From Mesorhizobium_B sp963522145 (GTDB lineage: Bacteria > Pseudomonadota > Alphaproteobacteria > Rhizobiales > Rhizobiaceae): a stretch of DNA of 64,000 nucleotides. The notes below the pieces were generated by a model. The model saw only the letters and a list, made by a program, of their open reading frames with translations. It was not told the origin of the DNA and searched no databases. Of this stretch, positions 40,531-48,729 are shown in pieces. The translations under genes were made by a program, and so were the position numbers. The DNA is taken from assembly GCA_963522145.1 (NCBI GenBank), contig CAUQXI010000012.1:1-64000 (forward strand), in the 5' to 3' direction. Position 1 is the stretch's first letter, and each line of letters starts with the position of its first letter.

Positions 40531-41568
40531 ATGGCTGGCTTCAAGGTCGCGATCGTGGGCGCCACGGGCAATGTGGGCCGCGAGATGCTCAACATCCTGG
40601 AGGAGCGGGGTTTTCCCGTGTCCGAGGTGGTGGCGCTCGCTTCGCGGCGCTCGCAAGGAACGGAAGTGTCCTATGGCGACCGCACGCTAAAGGTGCGCAA
40701 TCTCGAAACCTACGACTTCTCGGATACGGATATCTGCCTGATGTCGGCAGGCGGCAATGTCTCCAAGGAATGGTCGCCGAAGATCGGTCGGCAGGGCTGC
40801 GTGGTGATCGATAACTCGTCCGCCTGGCGCTATGATGCCGAGGTTCCGCTGATCGTTCCGGAAGTGAATCCGGATGCGATCGCGGGCTTCACCCGCAAGA
40901 ACATCATCGCCAATCCGAACTGCTCCACGGCCCAGCTCGTTGTGGCGCTCAAGCCCCTGCACGACCGCGCCCGGATCACCCGCGTGGTGATCGCGACCTA
41001 TCAATCCGTGTCGGGCGCCGGCAAGGAAGGCATGGACGAGTTGTTCCACCAGACGCGCGCCGTCTTCGTGGCCGATCCGGTGTCCAACAAGAAGTTCACC
41101 AAGCGTATCGCCTTCAACCTCATCCCCCATATCGACACCTTCATGGAAGACGGCTTCACCAAGGAGGAATGGAAGATGGTGGCCGAAACCAAGAAGATGC
41201 TCGATCCCAAGATCAAGCTCACGGCCACCTGCGTGCGCGTGCCCGTCTTCATCGGCCATTCCGAGGCGGTCAACATCGAGTTCGCCGAGCCTATCACGGC
41301 GGAGGAAGCACGCGACATCCTGCGCGAGGCGCCGGGCTGCATCGTGATCGACAAGCACGAGGACGGGGGCTACATCACCCCGATCGAATGCGCCGGCGAG
41401 GACGCGACCTTCATTTCCCGCATCCGCGAGGATGGTACGGTGGAGAACGGCCTTTCCATGTGGATCGTGTCGGACAATTTGCGCAAGGGCGCCGCCCTCA
41501 ACGCCGTGCAGATCGCCGAGCTGCTGGTCGAGCGCAACCTGATCCAGCCCAAGAAGCAGGCGGCCTGA
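40531..41568 (+). CDS. asd: Aspartate-semialdehyde dehydrogenase
   Basis: 345 residues. The NADP site VAIVGATGNVGREML starts at residue 6; the catalytic Cys131 is in IANPNCSTAQLV; YQSVSGAGKEGMDEL and the RVPVFIGHSEAVNIEF block with its His follow. It reduces aspartyl phosphate to aspartate semialdehyde, the branch point for lysine, methionine and threonine. ATG 40531 has GGAGG seven bases upstream. A Thr-rich leader frame and hairpins precede it. Confidence 0.97.
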   Translation: MAGFKVAIVGATGNVGREMLNILEERGFPVSEVVALASRRSQGTEVSYGDRTLKVRNLETYDFSDTDICLMSAGGNVSKEWSPKIGRQGCVVIDNSSAWRYDAEVPLIVPEVNPDAIAGFTRKNIIANPNCSTAQLVVALKPLHDRARITRVVIATYQSVSGAGKEGMDELFHQTRAVFVADPVSNKKFTKRIAFNLIPHIDTFMEDGFTKEEWKMVAETKKMLDPKIKLTATCVRVPVFIGHSEAVNIEFAEPITAEEARDILREAPGCIVIDKHEDGGYITPIECAGEDATFISRIREDGTVENGLSMWIVSDNLRKGAALNAVQIAELLVERNLIQPKKQAA

Positions 41569-41573
41569 AAACT

Positions 41574-43067
41574 TCAGCGCGGAGGCGAGGACGACGCGCG
41601 CTCGCGCGGCAGGCCGAGCCCGGTTTCGGGCGGCTCGCCGCCGGGCGCACGGTCTGTCGGCCTGTCCTCCATCATATGCGCCTGTCGCCAGCCGCCCCAG
41701 CGGTAATAGGCGCCGGCAAGGATCAGCGACACGATCGAGCCGACGGGAAAGCTCCACCAGATAGCGGCTTCACCGAGCGTGCCCTGCAAGCCGTAAGCGA
41801 ACAGCGCCCGGACGAAGAGGAGCGAGATCGTCAGGATCACGAGCGGCGGCGTGACCGCACCCGTGGCACGCACCGTGCCGAACAGCACCACGGTGATGCC
41901 GAACAGCACGAAGCTCCAGGCTACATCCGTGTTGATGTCGGCGGCGATCGCCACCGCATCGCTGTCGGGGCCTAGAAACAGGCCGAGCAGCGCATGATCG
42001 AACAGGTAAAGCGTGGCGACCAGCGCGCCCGTCAGCACGATATTGAAGCCGACACCTGCCGCCGTGATCGCGCCGATACGATCCCAGCGCCGGGCGCCGA
42101 CATTCTGCGCGGCCATGGAGGACACAGCCGCTGCGATGGCGAGCGCGGGCATCTGCACATAGGTCCAGAGCTGGGCCGCGACGCCATAGGCCGCGGCCGT
42201 GCGTGAACCGTAGGAATTGACGAGCCCCATCAGGATCAGGGCCGAAACGGAGATCACGATCATCTGGAGTCCCATCGGCACGCCTTTGGCGACCACCGTG
42301 CGCAGGAGGCGCGGATCCGGCTTGAAGAAGGCGAGATCCTTGCCTGCGAGCCGAAGCGGGTGCTTTCGCCAGTAAAGCAGAACGATGATGGCGATCAGGC
42401 TCACCGTCTGGCCGATCAGGGTGGAAGCGGCGGCGCCGGCGATGCCCAGTTCGGGAAACGGTCCGGCGCCCGTGATCAGCAGCGGGTTGAACCCGATATC
42501 GAGCAGCACGGCCAGTGCCATGAAGAAGAACGGCGTGCGGCTGTCGCCCGCCCCGCGCAGAACAGTCATCAGAAAGGAAAGCAGGTTCATCGCCGGCACG
42601 GCGAGAAACAGGACGCGCAGATAGGACACGGCAAGCGGAACAGCATCGGCGGGCGTACCGAGAAGGTGGAGAATTTGCGGCGCGAACAGGTATCCCAGGC
42701 CGGCAAAAAGCACGGAAATGAAGAAGAAAAAGTCGGCGCTGGTGCCGACCACGCGCTTGGCCGCGGCGAGATCGCGCGCGCCCACCGCCTGGGCTACCAG
42801 GATGGTCGCCGCCATGCCGATGCCGAACACGGTTCCAAGCAGAAGGAACAGCACGAGATTGGCGTTGGAGGTCGCCGTCAGGGCCGACTCGCCCAGGAAG
42901 CGTCCGACAAACACCGCATTCACCGAACCGTTGAGCGATTGCAGCACGTTGGAGCCGAGCACAGGCAGCGCGAAGACGAGCAGTGTTCTGCCGATCGGCC
43001 CCTGAGTGAGGTCGCCAGGGCGGGATCTGGAAAGGGAGGCGGCTGTGTCCGCGCCAGGATGGTCCAT
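41574..43067 (-). CDS. MATE family efflux transporter
   Basis: 497 residues with twelve hydrophobic segments in two MatE halves (ALPVLGSNVLQSLNGSVNAVFVG opens the first; a second half starts near residue 250). MATE proteins export cationic drugs or metabolites against Na+ or H+. Its stop lies five bases from the convergent asd stop. The polar N- and C-terminal tails carry no domain. Substrate is not readable. Confidence 0.93.
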   Translation of the reverse strand: MDHPGADTAASLSRSRPGDLTQGPIGRTLLVFALPVLGSNVLQSLNGSVNAVFVGRFLGESALTATSNANLVLFLLLGTVFGIGMAATILVAQAVGARDLAAAKRVVGTSADFFFFISVLFAGLGYLFAPQILHLLGTPADAVPLAVSYLRVLFLAVPAMNLLSFLMTVLRGAGDSRTPFFFMALAVLLDIGFNPLLITGAGPFPELGIAGAAASTLIGQTVSLIAIIVLLYWRKHPLRLAGKDLAFFKPDPRLLRTVVAKGVPMGLQMIVISVSALILMGLVNSYGSRTAAAYGVAAQLWTYVQMPALAIAAAVSSMAAQNVGARRWDRIGAITAAGVGFNIVLTGALVATLYLFDHALLGLFLGPDSDAVAIAADINTDVAWSFVLFGITVVLFGTVRATGAVTPPLVILTISLLFVRALFAYGLQGTLGEAAIWWSFPVGSIVSLILAGAYYRWGGWRQAHMMEDRPTDRAPGGEPPETGLGLPRERASSSPPR

Positions 43068-43227
43068 CGGCGCAAGAACGGCCCGGTTCAGGCTTCGTTC
43101 CGCAGCGTCGCAGACCGTTGCTCGCCTCGCATGGATTAACGGGGCACACCAGCCGGCGCGGCTCTTGACGCTTCATCCGCTTCTCGCGATGAAACGCAGC
43201 CGATCGGAAAAGCCAAAGGAGGCGACC

Positions 43228-43269
43228 ATGCGCAGGAACCGGAATCACACCGACCTGCCCTGCTTTTGA
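43228..43269 (+). CDS. Very short upstream reading frame (13 codons)
   Basis: ATG 43228 with an excellent AAAGGAGG ribosome site (43215-43222) encodes MRRNRNHTDLPCF and stops four bases before the ATG of the SEC-C-type gene. The site is stronger than that of most genes here, so translation is likely. It could couple or regulate translation of the next frame. No family recognised. Confidence 0.4.
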   Translation: MRRNRNHTDLPCF

Positions 43270-43273
43270 GGTC

Positions 43274-43441
43274 ATGGCTAAGCGCCGCAGGTCTTATCCT
43301 TCGGAAACTCATGTGAAGCGGGGCGACCGCCTCGTGCATGGCGATGTCGAGCTGATCGAGAAGCTCGGGCGCAACGATCTCTGCCCCTGCAACAGTGGAC
43401 GGTTGTTTCAGGACATGCTGCCTCATGAAAGGCAGATATGA
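43274..43441 (+). pseudogene. Small SEC-C-type zinc-binding protein, apparently frameshifted
   Basis: As read, 55 residues ending MLPHERQI after KLGRNDLCPCNSGRLF, the first half of the SEC-C metal-binding motif known from the SecA C-terminus. The second half, a Cys-Cys pair, is found one base out of frame (43416-43421) as TCCLMKGRYDG. Removing one base within GGTTGTTT (43401-43408) restores CxCxSGxLFxxCC with normal spacing. A one-base insertion, a sequencing error or programmed slippage could explain this. Start ATG 43274 has TGAGG upstream and follows the 13-codon frame. The protein would be a small zinc-binding, possibly SecB- or ribosome-interacting factor. Confidence 0.6.
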
Positions 43442-43495
43442 CGGCGCACTGCGCGCCCACTACTTTCAGGGAGTAATGTCCCGAACACCGGAACG

Positions 43496-43533
43496 AAAAG
43501 AGCGGCGAAGCCCATCGCGCTTCGCCGCTCTTT
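43496..43533 (-). terminator. Rho-independent terminator after rpsP
   Basis: 15-bp perfect stem (43497-43511 with 43519-43533, core AGCGGCGAAGC) with a 7-base loop. On the minus strand it runs into TTTTCGTT, 22 bases after the rpsP stop. The plus side is also T-rich (CTTTCTTT), so it may serve both directions. Confidence 0.85.
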
Positions 43534-43555
43534 CTTTACTCGGCTTGATGAGGCC

Positions 43556-43924
43556 TCAGGCCGCCGGCTGGGCAGCGGCTGCAGCGGCGTCGAGCGCCTT
43601 CTGGAGTGCGTCGGCACGTTCCTGGGCCTTCTTGCCCGGCTTCGACTTTTCAGGATTGTTGCGCGCCTCGCGCTTGGCAAGGCCGGCCTCGTCCAGGAAG
43701 CGGGCGACGCGATCGGTCGGCAGCGCACCATGGCTCATCCAATGCTGGATGCGCTCGGCATCGAGCTTCACGCGCTCGCCGCCTTCCTTGGGCAGAAGCG
43801 GGTTCCACGAGCCGACGGTCTCGATGAAGCGGCCGTCGCGGGGGCTGCGCACGTCGGCAACCACCACATGGTAGTAAGGACGCTTCTTGGAGCCCGCGCG
43901 GGCAAGGCGAATTTTCAGGGACAC
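43556..43924 (-). CDS. rpsP: 30S ribosomal protein S16
   Basis: 122 residues: the S16 core LKIRLARAGSKKRPYYHVVVADVRSPRDGRFIE and the VGSWNPLLPK strand at the N-terminus, and an alphaproteobacterial Lys/Ala-rich extension at the C-terminus. The start is GTG 43924 behind AGGAGAAG. It ends the ffh-chorismate mutase-rpsP run; the usual rimM and trmD do not follow, and a strong terminator closes the unit. Confidence 0.97.
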   Translation of the reverse strand: MSLKIRLARAGSKKRPYYHVVVADVRSPRDGRFIETVGSWNPLLPKEGGERVKLDAERIQHWMSHGALPTDRVARFLDEAGLAKREARNNPEKSKPGKKAQERADALQKALDAAAAAAQPAA

Positions 43925-43976
43925 TTTCTTCTCCTAGGGTGTTGGTGACTGATGATTTGAATTCAGGACCCGAGCG

Positions 43977-44402
43977 TCATCCCATCTGCTCGGGCAGATC
44001 GTCGTCCGAACCGAGCACGGGACCCTTGTCGAGGCCGTTGCTAGTTTCGATCCCGAATCGATCGGGATCAGCTTCGATCGTCGATGGATGTCGGGCAGCG
44101 GGCTCCGATCCGCTTGAGGCGGCGAGCGCCTCGTGATGGCGGATCACCTCGTGGATGATGAAGTTCAGGAATTTTTCCGCAAAGTCCGGATCGAGACGGG
44201 CGTCGTCCGCCAGGCGCCGCAGCCGTGCGATCTGCTGCTTCTCGCGGCCGGGATCGGCGGGCGGCAGGCCATGTTCCGCCTTGAGGCGCCCCACGGCCTG
44301 GGTGCAGCGGAAGCGCTCGGCCAGCATATGGACGAGCGCCGCGTCGATATTATCGATCGAGGCGCGAAATTCCTGGAGCATGGCTTGAGGATCGGAAGCC
44401 AT
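43977..44402 (-). CDS. Chorismate mutase, AroQ class
   Basis: 141 residues. The AroQ helical core covers about 8-95: FRASIDNIDAALVHMLAERF, the active-site Arg and Lys in RLKAEHGLPPADPGREKQQIARL, and FLNFIIHEVIRHHE. A charged 40-residue tail of no known domain follows. It rearranges chorismate to prephenate for Phe/Tyr synthesis. It begins two bases after the ffh stop, so it is co-transcribed with ffh and rpsP, an arrangement seen in several Hyphomicrobiales. Confidence 0.92.
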   Translation of the reverse strand: MASDPQAMLQEFRASIDNIDAALVHMLAERFRCTQAVGRLKAEHGLPPADPGREKQQIARLRRLADDARLDPDFAEKFLNFIIHEVIRHHEALAASSGSEPAARHPSTIEADPDRFGIETSNGLDKGPVLGSDDDLPEQMG

Positions 44403-44403
44403 G

Positions 44404-46002
44404 TCATTTCTTCCGGGGGGGCAGGCCGGGCAAACCCCCGCCGAGGCCGGGAAGCCTCATCCCGCCCGGCAGACCGCCGCCACCCAAACCGGGCAGCTCA
44501 CCGCCGAGACCGCCGAGACCACCCGGCAAACCCTTACCGAGCCCGGCCGCCTCAGCCTGCTTCTGCAGCGCTTCAAGCTGCTTGGGGTCCATCTTGGACA
44601 GGTCGGACAGGCCGCCTCCCATGCCGCCGGGCATCATGCCGCCAAGCCCCATCTTCGCGGCCATGCCGCCCATCAGACCGCGCATCATGCCGCCGCCGCG
44701 ACCCTTGCTGCCCATGGCCTTCATCATGTCGGCCATCTGGCGGTGCATCTTGAGAAGCTTGTTGATCGCCGCCGCATCCGTGCCCGAGCCTGCCGCGATT
44801 CGCTTCTTGCGGCTGTGCTTGAGCATGTCGGGATTGGCGCGCTCAGCCTTGGTCATGGAGGAGATGATGGCGAGCTGCTGGCCGAACACCTTGTCGTCGA
44901 AGCCGGCGGCGGACATCTGGTCCTGCATCTTGCCCACGCCGGGCAGCATGCCCATGATGCCGCCCAGCCCGCCCATCTTCTGCATCTGGCGAAGCTGGTC
45001 GGCGAGGTCGTTCAGGTCGAACTGGCCGGCCTGCATCTTTTTGGCGATGGCGGCCGCTTTTTCAGCGTCGATCGTTTCCGCCGCCCGCTCCACGAGCGAA
45101 ACGATGTCGCCCATGCCCAGAATGCGGTCGGCGATGCGCTTGGGATGAAACTCCTCCAGCGCGTCCATCTTCTCGCCCGTGCCGATCAGCTTGATCGGCT
45201 TGCCGGTGACGGCGCGCACGGAAAGTGCTGCGCCACCGCGTCCATCGCCGTCCATGCGGGTCAGGACGATGCCGGTCAGCCCGACGCGCTCGTTGAAGTT
45301 GCGCGCGAGGTTAACGGCGTCCTGGCCGGTCAGCGCATCGGCGACGAGCAGGATCTCGTGCGGGTTGGCCGCCCGCTTGATCTCGGCCATCTCCGCCATC
45401 AGCGGCTCGTCGATATGGGTGCGGCCGGCCGTGTCGAGCAGGATCACGTCATAGCCGCCGAGCCGGGCCGCCTGCACCGCGCGGCGTGAAATCTCGACCG
45501 GCCCCTGGCCTGCCACCACCGGCAGCGTGGCGACGGAAACCTGCTCGCCGAGCTGACGGAGCTGCTCCTGCGCGGCCGGACGCCGCGTGTCGAGCGAGGC
45601 CATCAGCACCTTGCGTCCGCCGCGCTCGGTCAGCCGCCTGGCGATCTTCGCGGTGGTGGTGGTCTTGCCCGAGCCCTGAAGGCCCACATTCATCACGACC
45701 ACGGGCGCGGGTGCGTTGAGGTCGATCCCCTCGCCTGTTTCGCCCAGGATCGACACGAGCTCATCATGAACGATCTTGACGACCATCTGGCCCGGCTTGA
45801 TCGACTTCACGACCGCCGCGCCCACCGCCTTCTCCCGCACGCGGTCGGTAAAGGAGCGCACGACCTCGAGCGCGACGTCCGCCTCGATCAGCGCGCGGCG
45901 GATTTCGCGGAGCGCGGCAGCGACATCCGCATCCGACAGCGCGCCGCGGCCGGTGAGGTTGTTCAGGATGGAGCCAAGACGCTCCTGAAGGGATTCGAAC
46001 AT
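44404..46002 (-). CDS. ffh: Signal recognition particle GTPase Ffh
   Basis: 532 residues with the N, G and M domains in order. The P-loop GLQGSGKTTTTAKIA is at 107-121; DTRRPAAQEQL, LLDTAGRTHID and TRMDGDGRGGAALS are the other GTPase boxes. The Met-rich M domain contains GGIMGMLPG and RIAAGSGTDAAAINKLLKM. The C-terminal 90 residues are Gly/Met/Leu repeats (GGM, GLGG, PGGM), longer than in E. coli. It targets nascent membrane proteins to FtsY with 4.5S RNA. AAGGAA precedes ATG 46002. Confidence 0.97.
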   Translation of the reverse strand: MFESLQERLGSILNNLTGRGALSDADVAAALREIRRALIEADVALEVVRSFTDRVREKAVGAAVVKSIKPGQMVVKIVHDELVSILGETGEGIDLNAPAPVVVMNVGLQGSGKTTTTAKIARRLTERGGRKVLMASLDTRRPAAQEQLRQLGEQVSVATLPVVAGQGPVEISRRAVQAARLGGYDVILLDTAGRTHIDEPLMAEMAEIKRAANPHEILLVADALTGQDAVNLARNFNERVGLTGIVLTRMDGDGRGGAALSVRAVTGKPIKLIGTGEKMDALEEFHPKRIADRILGMGDIVSLVERAAETIDAEKAAAIAKKMQAGQFDLNDLADQLRQMQKMGGLGGIMGMLPGVGKMQDQMSAAGFDDKVFGQQLAIISSMTKAERANPDMLKHSRKKRIAAGSGTDAAAINKLLKMHRQMADMMKAMGSKGRGGGMMRGLMGGMAAKMGLGGMMPGGMGGGLSDLSKMDPKQLEALQKQAEAAGLGKGLPGGLGGLGGELPGLGGGGLPGGMRLPGLGGGLPGLPPRKK

Positions 46003-46074
46003 CCGTTTCCTTGATCCGAGCTTTGGAAAGCCCGAAAATCGTATTCCGCGCGCCCATCCGCAAGCTCAAAGCCG

Positions 46075-46108
46075 AAAAGCACCCGGGGGCGCACAGCGCT
46101 GCCGGGTG
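46075..46108 (-). terminator. Possible terminator between the CPBP gene and ffh
   Basis: On the minus strand a 7-bp stem CACCCGG/CCGGGTG (46102-46108 with 46080-46086) is followed by CTTTT. It lies about 150 bases after the CPBP stop and 70 bases before ffh. The stem is short with a 15-base loop, so this is tentative. Confidence 0.4.
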
Positions 46109-46257
46109 TTGACCTCCGGGATCGCGGGCCCTTCAGGCCTCGTCCCGGTCGGCGGCTCGGAGTTGAAACAGACTCGTCGCTTGGATTTGGGCGCGTCTCA
46201 ACAGCAAAAAACCCGGAAAGTCAAGGCTGGGAAGTCTTCCCGCCAAGCGTCCTTGCT

Positions 46258-47244
46258 TCAGGAGAAGACGTCCTGCAGCAAAGCTCCACCTGGATTGCTT
46301 CGATCGACCTCCGCCTTGAGCGGCGAACGGGGATGAAGGAGCAGGAGGAGTGCCAGCCCGCAGCCGAGAAAGGCCAGGGCCGTGATGCCAACCGCTTCGC
46401 CGGGCGTCCAGGCGAAACCTTCGAGCTGCGCGCCGCGAAACAAGGCGAAGCTCGACAGCGTGCTTTCATGGGCGATCAGCGCGAAGCCGCTGAGATTGTT
46501 GCCCAGATGCGCGCCCATCGCAGCGCCCAGATTGCCCGTCGCGTAAACCAGCGCCATGACCATGGCCGTGAAGCCTGCAATGGAAAACAGGAGCGCCGTG
46601 TTCATCGCGGGCGACGCCTCGTTGTTCCAGTGCATCAGGGTGAAGAGGAGGCTCGGCAGAAGCGCCCAGATCCACGGGCTGCGGAAGCGGTGCGCGAGCC
46701 CGCGGGTGAGATAGCCGCGAAACAGCACCTCCTCCGAGGAGGTCTGCACCAGCGCGAGAACGGCGACCAGCGGAAGAAACAGCAGCCAGGAGGAAAACGC
46801 GATCGACCCGCGTTCCATCACGGGCTGCATCAGGTAAAGCACGATCTCGGTCGGGATGCCGGCGATCAGGATCGCCAGGAAGCCCTTGGCAAAGCCCGAG
46901 CGCGAAATGCGGCCGCTATTGCCGAAAAGCCGCCCGAGCTTCTCGCGATGTAAGAAACGCATCGCGAGCCAGACGCCGAGCCACACGCCCGCGAAGGTGA
47001 GAAGCTGTCCCAGCACACCTGCCGGCGATCCCATGAACTGGGCGAAAAGGGAAGGAAAGTCGAACCCGTCATTCTCGGAGCCGACCCACCAGCCATAGGC
47101 AAGCACGCCGCCCATGATCACGGCAAAGGTGACAACGAACCAGCAAAGCCCGATCAGCAGCACCCCGAAGAAAAGCCGCAGGAGTGTCGTCTTCGGCCCG
47201 GCTCCACGCCGCCAGCGCTCGAACGCTTCTCCGCTCACCCTCAT
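46258..47244 (-). CDS. CPBP family intramembrane glutamic endopeptidase
   Basis: 328 residues with eight hydrophobic segments. The CPBP/Abi catalytic motifs are present: SSEEVLFRGYLTRGL with the Glu-Glu and Arg, LLFTLMHWNNEAS with the His, and HLGNNLSGFA with His and Asn. The family includes Rce1-like proteases and bacteriocin-immunity proteins; the target here is unknown. Start 47244 (MRVSGEAFERW) is behind GTGGGGGCAG; the frame extends to 47304. Confidence 0.88.
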   Translation of the reverse strand: MRVSGEAFERWRRGAGPKTTLLRLFFGVLLIGLCWFVVTFAVIMGGVLAYGWWVGSENDGFDFPSLFAQFMGSPAGVLGQLLTFAGVWLGVWLAMRFLHREKLGRLFGNSGRISRSGFAKGFLAILIAGIPTEIVLYLMQPVMERGSIAFSSWLLFLPLVAVLALVQTSSEEVLFRGYLTRGLAHRFRSPWIWALLPSLLFTLMHWNNEASPAMNTALLFSIAGFTAMVMALVYATGNLGAAMGAHLGNNLSGFALIAHESTLSSFALFRGAQLEGFAWTPGEAVGITALAFLGCGLALLLLLHPRSPLKAEVDRSNPGGALLQDVFS

Positions 47245-47307
47245 GCCGCTGCCCCCACCGAACGCTTCACCTGCGGGGTTAGGCGATCGTCTGCCGCAAG
47301 GCAATCG

Positions 47308-48372
47308 CTAGCGCGGGCGTCCGCGCTCGCTCAGCAGATCATGGATAAAGCGCAGCTTCTCGCCGGTGCCGGGCGCGATCACGAAGGGGTAGACGTCGGG
47401 CAGGCCCATGCAGCGATTGAGCGCGTTGACGGCTTCCGACAATGCCAGCCAGTCACCGAGCATCCGGTCGAAGCCTTGATGCGCCGGGTCCTGCGAGGCA
47501 TCCGGCACGCCGTCTGCGGCTCCTGCCGCGCCCTGGGCCTCCATGACTACGGGAACGGCTGCATCCAGCGTTGCCGGATCGAGCTTCAAGGCGCCCGCCA
47601 TCTCCAGCGTGTCGGTGATATGGAGATAATGCGCCCAGGTTTCGGCGAAGTCTTCCCATGGATGCGATGAGGCGTAGGGCGAGATATGCCGCATCTGCCA
47701 GTCGGCCGGCGCACCCTCTTCGTAATTCCTTTGCAGCGCCGCGTTGTAGTCCTGCGTTTCGTCGCCGAAGACGCTCCGCGAGCGTTCCAGCCAGAAGGAA
47801 TCGTCGCGCACGAGGCGGTCCCAGTAGTAATGGCCGATCTCATGGCGGAAATGGCCCAGGAGGGTGCGGTATTCCTCGCCCATCCGGACCCGCATCTCCT
47901 CGCGCTTGAGCGGGTCCGCCTCGCCTGCGTTCAGCGTGATCAGACCATGTTCATGCCCCGTCAGCACGCGAGGGCCGGAATCGGAGGGCGGATCGTTGAG
48001 GAAGTCGAAGGCGATGCCTGTCTCCTCGTCCGGGCTTGTCTTTGGGCGCACATCGAGGCCGAAGCCGAGCAGTTGATAGATCAGATGCCGCTTGGCTTCT
48101 TCTAGCTTCGCCCAGCGTTCCCGGTTGCCGGGAACCGACAGGTTCGGGATGGTGGAGTTGAGTACGCAGGCGCGGCAATAGGTGCCGTCCTCCTCCACCG
48201 CCCAGTTGCAGCCGCACTCGCCCGCATTGCGGCAAAGGTAGCGGCTGGTCTGGCCGGCCAGAACGAATGCGCCGCGCGCGGGCTCGTAGACCACGAGGCT
48301 CTTGCAGAACAGGCAGCGCGTGTTCTCGAAATAGATGCGGTTGCCGCAATGGGGGCAGGAGAAAAGCTTCAT
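47308..48372 (-). CDS. Putative zinc-binding peptidase (zinc-ribbon plus Peptidase_Mx type)
   Basis: 354 residues. The N-terminus has two zinc-ribbon-like knuckles (CPHCGNRIYFENTRCLFC, then CRNAGECGCNW and YCRAC). The C-terminal two thirds carry the metalloprotease motif HFRHEIGHYYWDRL with the Glu as base, and WEDFAETWAHYLHI downstream. This is the zinc-ribbon_6/Peptidase_Mx domain pair found widely in proteobacteria with no assigned substrate. Start 48372 (MKLFSCPHCG) is fixed by the zinc ribbon; the ribosome site is weak. Confidence 0.88.
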   Translation of the reverse strand: MKLFSCPHCGNRIYFENTRCLFCKSLVVYEPARGAFVLAGQTSRYLCRNAGECGCNWAVEEDGTYCRACVLNSTIPNLSVPGNRERWAKLEEAKRHLIYQLLGFGLDVRPKTSPDEETGIAFDFLNDPPSDSGPRVLTGHEHGLITLNAGEADPLKREEMRVRMGEEYRTLLGHFRHEIGHYYWDRLVRDDSFWLERSRSVFGDETQDYNAALQRNYEEGAPADWQMRHISPYASSHPWEDFAETWAHYLHITDTLEMAGALKLDPATLDAAVPVVMEAQGAAGAADGVPDASQDPAHQGFDRMLGDWLALSEAVNALNRCMGLPDVYPFVIAPGTGEKLRFIHDLLSERGRPR

Positions 48373-48729
48373 CGGAAATTTGTTCTGCTGAGAAAGGTCA
48401 GGGGCTTGCCCTGACGGCAGCCCCCGGGCTTGACGAACGCTGCCGCCTCCTGCCGGTTCCTGTTTGTCCGACCTTTCATGGAGAGCATGCGGAAAGCAGA
48501 GAAACGATCGCCGATTGTTTTTCTTCCGCCACATTAAGCCCTTGATCTCGGTCCAGTGCGGCCGGCAGCTTCCGGCAACGGCGAGAGCGTGTTAACGGAG
48601 CGGCAAAATTTTGCCGCCACAGGAGATGCACGCACGAGCGGAGCATCCCGGCGGCGTTTGCGGCGACAGGCCGTATGAAGCGATGGCGTTCGGTTTCAAA
48701 GACTTTCGGTTTTGCGGGGAGATTCAAGC
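48373..48729. other. Divergent intergenic region with an 18-bp palindrome
   Basis: 357 bases between the zinc peptidase and a lytic transglycosylase gene. A perfect 18-bp palindrome GCGGCAAAATTTTGCCGC lies at 48600-48617, about 115 bases before the transglycosylase. A 7-bp hairpin GTCAGGG/CCCTGAC is near 48398. No separate gene seen. The palindrome is a candidate regulator site. Confidence 0.5.

Noticed and set aside
44404..44700. Repetitive 3' end of ffh considered as a DNA repeat or CRISPR-like array
   Set aside because: The periodicity comes from Gly/Met/Leu codons of the Ffh tail; units vary and no spacer-repeat pattern exists.
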